Source: Macrocybe gigantea
Taxonomy: Eukaryota > Basidiomycota > Agaricomycetes > Agaricales > Callistosporiaceae
Assembly: GCA_011319805.1 (NCBI GenBank)
Contig: SJRY01000080.1
Coordinates: forward strand, 434,001 to 498,000
Direction: 5' to 3'
Length of the DNA: 64,000 nucleotides
Part shown: positions 52,359 through 64,000 of the stretch, in pieces
How positions within the stretch are numbered: position 1 is the first letter of the stretch
How the letters are laid out: each line of letters opens with the position of its first letter
Program-made: the position numbers and the translations under genes
The notes under the pieces: generated by a model
The model's database searches: none
Told to the model about the DNA's origin: nothing
The model's input: only the letters and a program-made list of their open reading frames with translations

Positions 52359-52947
52359 TGCTCGCCGGTGAGTCGACGGTGATCAAAAAATGAAATGACT
52401 TTTTTCCTCAAGTAAAGTACGACAGTGAAGGGTGCAAAAAGCGGCTGTGGTACGACAGTGATAGAGATAAATGAAGAGGATGGGCAAGAAGGAGGCTCCG
52501 AGGATGAAGAGGGTGAGAGCTGGCGAGAAGGAGGGGAGACAACGAAGAAAGAGATGGGGTGCCCGGTAACTTGTTTGCACTTGGTTGGGCCGCTTACATC
52601 TTATTTACCCGACGGATCCGAGTAGCTCGGTCCTACCACAGGCCCTACCCTCTCCCTCATGACTGACTGCTGGTGACAGGGCTCGCCAAACAGCCTGACA
52701 ACACATCTACGCTGCCTCTGTGGTGATGGCTCTAGCCATCCTCTACGACGGACAAACTACCATGCATAGCACAGCTCACCGGTTTACCGGCCAATCTCCC
52801 CTTGTTTGCCGAAAAATCGCCGGTTAATTCCCTCGTAGCTTATGTGCTTATGTCACCACCGCATTTGCATGTGCTTGGTCCTATTTGCATTCCTGTCTTT
52901 GCCAACACCCGCTTTTGTTTGTTCCAATTTCTTCCTCCATCGCTGAC
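52359..52947. promoter_or_regulatory. Divergent promoter region, Zn2Cys6 factor / CDC5, with CCAAT box
   Basis: At 589 bp this is the longest gap in the window. A CCAAT box lies at 52791-52795, 153 bp before the CDC5 start, next to GTTTACCGG. A purine-rich tract (about 52455-52560) lies near the transcription factor start. No ORF here looks coding, and I see no repeat or tRNA. Confidence 0.45.
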
Positions 52948-55764
<2,817 letters not shown>

Positions 55765-56040
55765 TGGACGACCAGGACGGGGATGAAAAGTAGCTCCTTG
55801 AATGACAATTAAATATCAATCATTTGTATTTTTGTTGCACAGATTGCGCAGCCTCGTGGTGGCCTTGAGGTGATGCCTATGCCTAGAGCAAAAAGATACA
55901 GTTTTGAAACAAAAAAAAACAAGAAACTAAAAGGCCTGCGTGGAACAGGTAAGTTTTCTTCGTGTCTGTCTTCCTCTGTGCAAGGCTCCTCCAATAGTGT
56001 TCTCAGGTTTGGCGTTCTCTACATTGATGTGCGATGCAGG

Positions 56041-56911
56041 ATGACGGCAGTAAATTCAAACACAACGCTGGTCAACGCGTCTGTCCACACCGGTACGACG
56101 ACCATCAGATACGTAGAATCCACCGCCTTCGGGTCCGACGATGCAGCATCGAATCAATCGGTTCCCATAGCCGCCATCGTTGGTGGGGCTGCCGCAGGCG
56201 CGTTTCTGGCAATCGCAGTAGTCGTTATCTGGGTCCTATGGGGAAAATCGATCAAGAGAACACAAATAAGAGAACGACTCGAAGCCGTACGTCTTCGTAT
56301 AGTTAAGATCTGTTGAGCTGTTTATTCCCAAACTTCGAATGTAGGAGACAAAGACAAAGACTCGAACAAATACCATCTCCAACGCCAATCTCACTCAACC
56401 ACGTCCACATGCTTATCAGCCTTTGTACAGTCGGCCAAGCGATATAAAGATCAAATTTGCCAGCTTTCGTGACATGACGAAGAAAACTTCGAGTCCACCC
56501 GCTGCCCGTCCCTCACCTCCACTCTTAGATCCCTGCTCCACATATTCAGCTACGACCCCGAAGCAGATGACGAGGCAGACAACGCAGCGTCCGAGTCCAC
56601 AGAACCAAAAGCCGACGTTGCCTCATAAACTATCCACGATTAGTTCTTCTTCAGCATATTCAGCGGACAGCGGAGAAATGCATAGGACGAAGGTTCCATC
56701 AAGCCTCATCATGGCACTCGGGATGGAAGATGCGGGGGATGAAGTGGATACCGCTCATCAAAACAATGAAGAAAGACGGTTATCGTGGTCCGATCGTGGT
56801 CTGTTCTTGTTTCATCAGCATCGAGGATACGTACGCACGAGTCAGTATTCTCAGGCCAGTATAGAGAAGAGCGACGAGCAGCCAGAGGTAGTTATGGGGC
56901 TGGCATATTGA
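56041..56911 (+). CDS. Single-pass membrane protein of unknown function
   Basis: Two exons encode about 270 residues. The start at 56041 reads MTAVNSNTTLVNASVHTGTT, a Ser/Thr/Asn-rich segment with several N-x-S/T sites that would be outside the cell. One membrane span follows (PIAAIVGGAAAGAFLAIAVV), then a basic stop-transfer GKSIKRTQIRERLEA and a long polar, Ser/Pro-rich cytosolic tail. The G-G-x-A-A-G-A start of the membrane helix is typical of fungal cell-wall stress or adhesion-type anchors. There is no cleavable signal peptide, and the frame is open upstream to 55870, so the N-terminus could be longer. Family not recognised. Confidence 0.65.
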
Positions 56912-57067
56912 GATTGGCCTCTTCGAACGGTGTTGCCAGACTAAGGACTTTGGAACCATGTTTCTACAAGCCTGAGAATGATCAAGGACAGCTACATAGT
57001 ATGCTATTGCAAAGACTTGAAACATTGCTGCCATAAAGGATGATAAGCTGCTGATAGAGGGAGACTG

Positions 57068-57715
57068 TCAAATGGATACCTGTTCCAGCTGGGAAACCGA
57101 CTGCTTGAAATTTTCAACTTCTCTCCAGCAATCGAGTGGTGTCGTCGCACGGTTCCTGTATTGCGGCTCACAATGCAGGCCAAAAAAAAAAATGATGGCC
57201 AATTGGGTTGAGCTTACTTATAGCACTCGGCAACGGCAGCGCCATTGGTATTGACGGCCTGGAACTCCTCTAAGTCCCTTTTGGATTGGTATTTTTCAAT
57301 CTTGGTTCGAATCTCCTCCAAGTCGCCCATAAGCGCTGCGCTGCTTCTGACGTCCCCTATGTTGCTCCCTGTATCGTCGGATGCTTCGTGAGCCGCATTT
57401 CGCTCTCGGTCGAGGTTCTCTTTTTCCAAGGCACTTTCTATTTCGCGGCGGACGTCTTCTTCTTGCTGCCTTAAATGTTCCAATTCAGCATGAATGCGGG
57501 AACGAATGTGCGCGTCAAGAGTGGACTGGCGTTCAAGGGATGCCTCTGGAAGGTGCACCCGGTCAGATAGTTGGTTCACGACGTCCGGCGAAAACTTGTC
57601 AGGTTTCAAAGGTCAAAATACAGGTTTACTAGGAAGCGAAAAGACATACGGATACAGGAGTCTCGCTCTGGAAAACCTTCTCCTCAGCTTCTGTTCTGGA
57701 CTGGCTCGCACCCAT
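57068..57715 (-). CDS. MIC19: MICOS complex subunit Mic19
   Basis: Inner mitochondrial membrane scaffold protein of cristae junctions. The start at 57715 reads MGASQSRTEAEEKVFQSETP; MGASQS is a good N-myristoylation site, as in other Mic19 proteins. Splicing then gives FSPDVVNQLSDRVHLPEASL, a central charged coiled coil (HAELEHLRQQEEDVRREIES) and the C-terminal half-CHCH motif ECYKNRATTPLDCWREVENF, with C-x10-C spacing as in yeast Mic19, ending SVSQLEQVSI. About 175 residues. CACGTG lies upstream at 57765-57770. Confidence 0.9.
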
Positions 57716-57815
57716 ATTGACAGTGTCCAAAAGAATTTCAAGGAAACGAAGGTGTCCGGTGTCAGCACGTGATTATTATTCCACTTTAGTAATTCACAGT
57801 CTCATTGTATCAATC

Positions 57816-60713
57816 TCAGCCAAACTTCACCGTCTCCCCCGTTCTTTTGTCGTGATACGCATGGCCATAGTCAAGTAACCTTAATCCAAGGCGGGTGAAT
57901 GCAACAATACCCGCTCAATGGAAGACGACTTACCAATCGGGTTCAATCTCGGTTAAAATGCGAATCCTATCCATCGTCGGACTCAAACGAGTACGAAGTA
58001 AGGGAATGAGATGAACTCACTGGGTCTTTTTAGTCTCTTCCATTTCGTGGAAGACAACCCAACCCGTTCTCGGCTTTCTGGTAAACAGAACCGAGGTCGG
58101 ATGGACATGTAATATCTAGCCATGTATGTTAGCAAGATGTCAAGTATTTCCCCTCAGCTTACTTTATTTCCCCTGACAGACCGGTATGTCCCGTCTGCTG
58201 TCCATCTTGCGCCATTCCGCCAATAACCACTAACAAGACATTGCCTCAGACGCCTCGCATCACCTTCACAGCTCTCCATAGGTAAGTTGAAGCGTTGCAT
58301 GTATTTCTTGAGTTGCGCTCGTATCGAGATCGCTCTTGACATCGCACGGAATGACAGGGCATGAGATCTGCACCATCCCGATGAACGACCGTACTTGACA
58401 AATGCATTGTATGCTGTGCCAGCCATGGAAAACTCTTTAGCATATCTCCTATGGGAAGGAATGAGCAGCACACCATTTAACAATGTTATATGGTCCTATA
58501 CATGATATCCGCCAATAAATGGAAGATGAGTAACTCCCGAAGGGTAAAAAAAAAAGCAACAAACGTACGCCTTCCTCGGCTGTAAATTTTCGCCTTTCGA
58601 GCTCCGCGATAGCACCTGGGGCGCCTTCGGGGATAACAAAGACATCCTTATCAAGCGTGGATGAGACGTGTAGTCTTAGAAATCTAGAAGCGGATGAGCA
58701 ATACCTGAATACACGTCATTGCCGCAATGGTCAGGATTTCCTCTCCGCACTTGTAATCCTTTGAGCTGAATAACTGGTCTCGTAAGGACAGGCTAAAGTG
58801 TGACCTGCGGTCCTACCATTCTTGCGATTCCAACATCCACGGGGCATTCAGCAACTTGTTCCCCCATGACAGTCAAGCGGCCATCTTCACCAATCATTTT
58901 AGCCGCTACAAGACCCTCGAGAGCTCGCAGAACAATTTCGGAAGGAGGAGATGATATCCATTCAAACTTCACCAGGTCATCAACGCCGAGAGACTTCAAC
59001 TGAAGGATTGGCGTTGTCATGTCACTTCTGGTGATTTCGGGTGGTGTTGAGTGTGGAAGGGACTGAAACGCAGACACGGTATAGAGTCGATAGCAGATTC
59101 CAGCCGAAGTACGGCCAGCTCGGCCGGCGCGTTGGATTGCAGAAGCTGTGGATATAGGCACAGTAGACAGCGACGAGAGAGCAGTTATTGGATTGTACGT
59201 CCTGATCTGATTTCAAACGAGGAGTACAAGCACTTGACGAGAAAGGATCAATGCTACCTTCACAAAGCCGCTATCAATGACGAATTTCACGCCGTCAATC
59301 GTGACACTGGCCTGACTCACATTAGGGATATCGGTTTAAAGAATTCGTACGTCACGTACTTCGGCAATGTTGGTGGACACTATGACCTTTCGAGTTCCCC
59401 TCTCCGCAGGCTCAAAGACCTTCAGCTGCTCGTCCATGGTCAAACCTGCATGCAGAGCGAGCAGAGTTAGGTGCGGAGCATGTTTCGGAAGCCTAGTTGA
59501 GCGCAAATCAACCGAGCCCTCTCTTAGAGACGCTGAACAGATACATTGGCAGCATTTCTGTAAGCTCTTCAAGGCATCTTTCGATCTCCTCACGGCCCGT
59601 TAAGAAAATTAAGATATCACCGCTCCCTCGGTGCTGCAAGCGTGCACATGAGGAAGACGTAACCAGTAAGCTTGAGCAAATACCTGCGAGTTGATATCCC
59701 ACGCCACTTGGGCTGCTTTTCGGACATAGTCTGATGTAGGTTCTTGTAGATAAGCAATTTCGACGGGAAATGCTCGTCCTTCTAGGCTTATTATGGTGGC
59801 TTCGTTGACGGATGCTGAACTTGAAAAGTACTCCAAGAAGGTTGTAGCATCCAGCGTCGCAGATGAAACGATGAGACGGAGGGCCGGTCGCTTTCTACGA
59901 ATTCTGAAAGAAGGCAGATCGATTAAAAGGAAACCCGAGGAATCAGGGTTTATACTTTTTTAGAATGCCAAGAAGAAGATCGGTGTAGACACTGCGTTCA
60001 TGTGCTTCATCGATCTAGCATACAGGTTATTCAACAATTTCATCAATGAGACGCAAACCAAATGTACCATTATCACGCTGTAGCGACTCAGGAGCGGGTC
60101 AACGAGGGTCTCGCGAAAAGCATGCCATCCGTCATATACAGAATGCGCGTCTTGTCTTTATTGCTGACATTCTCGAAACGAATTGTGTATCCCACCTGTT
60201 TTGTCAGTCCGTGACTGTAGGAGAAGTGAGAGGAAAGGTTACCTCGTCCCCAAGAATGGTGCCTACTTCGGTCGCCACACGACTCGCAACGGACGTAGCA
60301 GCAACACGCCGAGGCTGGGTACATGCAACAACGTTCCCATCTGCTGTCCAACCCGATTCGTAGAGGAATTGGGGCAATTCTGGCTGATTCAAGCCAAGAA
60401 AGATGAAAGGAACGTGAAGAGACTCACGAGTTGTCTTCCCACATCCTGTCTGGCCAACAACTATGACAACGCCATATTTTTCGATACAATATAAGAACTT
60501 TTCACCTAAATAAGCAGGGAAATTCGTATCATGGATCAGACACATGTTCATTGACTCACGATGCTTATAGATTGGCAGACGTTCCCTCTGTCCCTGGATG
60601 GAAAGGCTGGATGATAAGGGTGCAGAGGGAAACAAAGTACCTTCTGTTTCTGTTGCTCTATCGAGAGAGCTACCTGGACCTGCAGTCCCTGGTTTCCAGA
60701 ACTTGGAAGACAT
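57816..60713 (-). CDS. DHX35: DEAH-box RNA helicase, DHX35-like
   Basis: Spliceosome-associated ATPase/helicase. The start at 60713 is MSSKFWKPGTAGPGSSLDRA; FWKPG is the DHX35 N-terminal signature. Motifs are VVIVVGQTGCGKTTQ, CTQPRRVAATSVASRVA, YMTDGMLF, IDEAHERSVYTDLLLG, LIVSSATLDATTFLEYF, GDILIFLTGREEIE, VIVSTNIAE and QRAGRAGRTSAGICYRLY. The winged-helix/ratchet region (SDMTTPILQLKSLGVDDLVK) and OB fold (SSVLFTRKP-like PTSVLFTRKPRTGWVVFHEM) end in LLDYGHAYHDKRTGETVKFG. Fourteen or more short introns. It is divergent from YJU2, another splicing factor, with 108 bp between starts. Confidence 0.93.
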
Positions 60714-60821
60714 GCTTCTGGAGATTATAGAATTTGTGGCCAGGGCGAATTTGCTTGATTTGATATTATTTGTCAGCACGGCCAGTCAACAACCTGAACT
60801 CGGACAGTCACCACCTTCACC
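60714..60821. promoter_or_regulatory. Divergent promoter DHX35 / YJU2
   Basis: A 108-bp gap between start codons of two spliceosomal genes. It is AT-rich on the DHX35 side (TTGATATTATTTG) and carries TCAGCACGG centrally. No clear TATA or CCAAT box. Confidence 0.4.
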
Positions 60822-61829
60822 ATGTCTGAAAGAAAAGGTGCGTCAATAGCTCATTATGTATTATGTTTCCTCATTTTCTGATTATCACTTATAGTGTTGA
60901 ACAAATACTTCCCCCCGGACTTTGATCCGGATTTAATACCCCGCCGAAAACAGCCTAAGAACTCTCAACAGGTTGTCCGTCTCATGGCTCCTTTCTCCAT
61001 GTAAGTGGTGATGAATTTCGCTGCTGAAGCATCCTGTTGATCTAGAATTAGGAGGTGTAACACCTGTGGTGAATACATATACAAAGGGAAAAAGTTTAAC
61101 GCGAGGAAGGAGACCGTTGAGGGAGAAGACTATTACGGGATCAAGATATTTCGTTTCTACATCAAATGGTGCATCTATTTTTTGTGTCCCTGTTCTATTC
61201 GCTGAATTTCTTGTTTCAGCACACTGTGTTCTGCGGAGATAACCTTCAAAACGGATCCCAAGAACACCGATTATGCCGCGGAACACGGCGCTTCTCGAAA
61301 TTTCGAGCCATGGAGAGAAGAGAAAGCTTTGGAAGAGGAGGACAGACTAGCCAAGTTAGAAGAGGAGGAAAATAATCCGATGAAAGTTCTTGAAAATCGC
61401 ACGGTCGACTCCAGACGGGAAATGGATATTTTGGACGCTCTGCAGGATATCCGCGCACGCAATGCGAGGAACGAGCGAGTTGGTCAATCTATTGACCTTG
61501 TCGCGCGGTTATCTGTAGATGAGGTGGAACGGGAAGAAGATGCAGAGAAGAAACGTTTGGAGGAGGAGGACGAAAATATTGTTCGGGAAGTTTTCTCCAA
61601 AGTTTCAGTGCCACCGACGGTTTCTCCTTCTCAAGATGGAGACGGGTCTCAGACGCTGACTATCAAACGCAAAGCCGACGATTTAGAGCCGTCGGTTCAC
61701 AGCCTCTTATCCGATTCTGCGCGCACGTTGATCAAGACAACGTCTACTGCGAAAAGGAAAAAGATGGAGGGGAAGAATTCTTTGGGCATAAAGATACCGA
61801 AGAAGACCAAGGTTCCAACAACATCATAA
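60822..61829 (+). CDS. YJU2: Splicing factor Yju2 (CCDC94/Cwc16 family)
   Basis: First-step spliceosome factor. The start MSERK is followed after an intron by [20 protein letters not shown], then [20 protein letters not shown] and [20 protein letters not shown], giving the four zinc-binding cysteines, and [19 protein letters not shown]. The C-terminus is charged helix and then a basic tail ([16 protein letters not shown]). About 270 residues with four exons, all in frame. Confidence 0.95.
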
Positions 61830-61891
61830 GACAATATAGTGGCGGTGTTTATTTAGCATGTTTGTTGTACTCTAGTCTTGACAGCTTCGCA

Positions 61892-62667
61892 ATGGACTCT
61901 CGAGAAGAAATATCCCGTGTCTCCGTTGGCACCGTCAAAGACTGGAGACGGGCCGAGGCAAACTACAGGCAATCTATAATGGCGCGTCTTGAAGAACAGA
62001 TTCGAGCGCAGGACCTGTCCTCAGAGCGAGATGCTATTATTGCTCACGCAAACGAGGTATGCGTACCTTCCTCGCCATGTCTTATCATAGTCTCAGGATT
62101 CTGTCAGTACATGAACAGAGCACTACAAATGGCTCAACTGAATCTCCGCATCAATGGACAGCACTACGAAACCTTTGAGCAGGCAGTCAACACAAGTAAA
62201 GTCTTTCGCTGTCAACCATCCATTTGATGCCGACGTTCCTTATCTACGACAGACGTAGAACAGTTCGATGAAGCTCTGGATCGCAGGATCTGGTCATTGG
62301 CAGATACGAGACTGCAGTGGCATAAAAGAATCGCAGAAGCACGGCGGGAGAATCCTGCAAGCGTTGAAAGAATGATGATCGATTTGTTAGCACAGCAGAG
62401 AGAAGAGGATGGAGGATTCGAATTGGATCCGGATGCAGAGGATGTTGAAGCGGCTGTCCGGACATCAGCTGTGTATGAACGCGTCGAGGAAGGATTGCAG
62501 AAATCACTCGCTGCAGGAGAGCAGCTTGATCAGGTGCGTGAACATTCGTCACATATGCCTCACGACAGATTATTGAAAAATATCCTTAGATGATTTCTAA
62601 CCAGGAGGAGCGAGTGCGCATGGCGAACACTCTGGCAACAGACGTGAAGCTCGTCAAATCGCAATGA
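61892..62667 (+). CDS. NSL1: Kinetochore protein Nsl1/Mis14 (Mis12 complex)
   Basis: Subunit of the Mis12 complex that links centromeric chromatin to Ndc80. The start at 61892 is MDSREEISRVSVGTVKDWRR. Helical segments are QSIMARLEEQIRAQDLSSER, MNRALQMAQLNLRINGQHYE and VEQFDEALDRRIWSLADTRL; the last is the most family-like stretch. It ends ERVRMANTLATDVKLVKSQ. Three introns. The alignment is by eye and the family diverges fast, so identity is probable rather than certain. It is the second kinetochore gene in the window. Confidence 0.8.
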
Positions 62668-62718
62668 CGAATACACCTTTTAAAGAGACATGAAATCGAT
62701 TCCACCTTGAATCCCCAT

Positions 62719-63507
62719 TTACGATCCTCGTCCACGACCTCCCCAGCCGCGAGCACCACCGCGATTGCTTCCAAACCCCGCTCTGCCGCGACCTCGATCA
62801 GAGCTGAAACCACCTCGTGATGCCCCACGACCCCTGCCATAGCCTCCGCGCGGAAATCCCTACCACGTCCACCACGAGCGGCACCAGCCACTCCTCTTGC
62901 TCCACGACCTCGTTCTGCAGGAGAAAGGTCAGCGTCTGTACTACAATGTCATTCAGGAACTTACTCGTGACACCTACAAGGGCATTAGTCGTAAGGAAAC
63001 GGGACAGCAGCAGACACACGTACCCCCTGTAAGCTTCGGTTTGGGAAGAAACCTCTCGACCGGAATCAATCTGTCGCCTCCTATGTAAACTTTATCTCCC
63101 TTTTTAAAACTACTCGCCACCATTCCTTCGCCCATTTTAATCGAGAAATAGACTTCATTGATAGGGCCCAATATTTCGTCGACTAGTCCAATGGCAGATT
63201 TATTTGGCAAGTATATTGGCGCATTAAACGAGGGAATTTTGTCGGGCAGAACTGAGCAGCAGAGCATCTCGTCTTCGACAGCATGTACGAACGAACCGAC
63301 TTCTATCCTCAAAAGAAGGCAATGAGGACAACGAGAATCACAGTGAGGACAGGCCACCTACCTAACACTTGGTCCGGAGGACCAGTGTCTCGTCGAAAGC
63401 CACCTCGACCACCCCCCCCTCGACCTATGCCGCGAGAGAAGTAAGGGCATCAATACAAAAGTTCGATATATACCTCCACCTCGGCTGAATCCCCTTGGAC
63501 GACTCAT
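62719..63507 (-). CDS. GAR1: H/ACA snoRNP subunit Gar1
   Basis: Nucleolar protein of H/ACA RNPs, needed for rRNA pseudouridylation. The start at 63507 reads [11 protein letters not shown], then [20 protein letters not shown]. The Gar1 core is [59 protein letters not shown] and [20 protein letters not shown]. The C-terminal RGG domain is visible only if one G is added to the GGG run at 62858-62860; it then reads [20 protein letters not shown] and ends at the stop 62719-62721. Without that base the frame gives a non-RGG tail running past 62590. Confidence 0.92.
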
Positions 63508-63565
63508 TGTGGACAACAGCGAAAAAAAAAATGAGTTTGTTGATGTTGTTAGTGCTTGTTGTCGC

Positions 63566-64000
63566 ATGAATTCAGCTGGCTTGGTCCGCTCGACCTTCTG
63601 CTCGTTCATTCCGATGAGCCTCTCGCCTGAAAATTCTGTTTCATATGAAGCTCCGTATTCCCTCGAATCGAACGAAAATCGCAGTGCTGTAGACACTGTC
63701 CTCGTTCCCACCCACCTCTGGAACCGCGTCCGTCCTCATAACCCATCCAGGATTTGTCTCGCCCTCACCGCTCGCCCAGGCTCTCAGCCTTGGCTTATCT
63801 GTCAAGCTGTTCCCGATGAGCAGGTTCGCTTTGTACATTAATCTCGGTCCTGGCTCTCATAAGCGCAGATAGACGATATAGTGATACCTGCACAATGGTC
63901 AAGACGTTACCCTCGTATCTTTCCATCTAATCGTCTGGAGGACAATAACGAGCGGGGCATCCTGACTTTCTCCTTCGCAACACCAATCCTCGTCACGCGT
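63566..64000 (+). CDS. Unidentified protein, 5' part only (continues past right edge)
   Basis: An open frame from the ATG at 63566 (MNSAGLVRSTFCSFIPMSLS) or 63614, through VLVPTHLWNRVRPHNPSRIC and WLICQAVPDEQ, an intron of about 50 nt ending near 63867, then IDDIVIPAQWSRRYPRIFPS and GILTFSFATPILVTR to the window edge. Codon use and the clean splice support a real gene. The fragment is too short for me to name a family. It is divergent from GAR1, with 58 bp between starts. Confidence 0.6.

Noticed and set aside
57304..57313. GGTTCGAATC, resembling a tRNA B box
   Set aside because: It lies inside the MIC19 coding exon (EEIRTKIEKYQ on the minus strand); no A box or cloverleaf is present around it.

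Overview
The window is nuclear DNA of a filamentous basidiomycete, most likely an Agaricomycete. The proteins are fungal (Zn2Cys6 regulators, an Skt5-type chitin synthase activator, Mis14/Nsl1 and Nuf2 kinetochore subunits, Mic19), introns are many and short (about 48-61 nt), and one gene has the helical-domain plus TKL-kinase architecture common in mushroom-forming fungi. I count 34 protein genes in 64 kb on both strands, often with 50-150 bp between neighbours. I saw no rRNA, tRNA, transposon or CRISPR array.

Layout. 1-5.8 kb: V-ATPase subunit A (minus, cut by the left edge), proteasome ATPase Rpt1, mitochondrial PDK/BCKDK-type kinase. 6-16 kb: a very long DYRK/Pom1-type kinase, a Zn2Cys6 protein, and a helical-domain TKL kinase with an abnormal catalytic loop. 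16-25 kb: ING/PHD protein, Nuf2, RecQ helicase, GT8 glycosyltransferase. 25-35 kb: DDX41, galactose-1-phosphate uridylyltransferase, polynucleotide kinase/phosphatase, Nudix ADP-sugar hydrolase, Sda1. 35-46 kb: a coiled-coil protein, an RGG-tailed protein, phosphoglycerate kinase, a PHD-JmjC demethylase, Skt5/Chs4, a PITH protein, a DAG/sphingoid-kinase-like protein. 46-56 kb: UMP/CMP kinase overlapping a small membrane-protein ORF, Nup37, a Zn2Cys6 factor, Cdc5/Cef1. 56-64 kb: a single-pass membrane protein, Mic19, DHX35, Yju2, Nsl1/Mis14, Gar1 and the start of an unidentified gene.

This is mostly a housekeeping neighbourhood. Four spliceosome-linked genes (DDX41, Cdc5, DHX35, Yju2) and two kinetochore genes (Nuf2, Nsl1) share it, and many genes are divergent pairs with very short shared promoters. 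I found no biosynthetic cluster and no clearly new multi-gene system. The most unusual items are the helical-domain/TKL kinase with HGN in its catalytic loop, a TGATG stop-start overlap that suggests a bicistronic mRNA, alternative splice acceptors that would switch a CaaX tail on Skt5, several GC-AG introns, and about eight reading-frame breaks that are each repaired by one extra G or C in a short G/C run. The last pattern looks like assembly error rather than biology.
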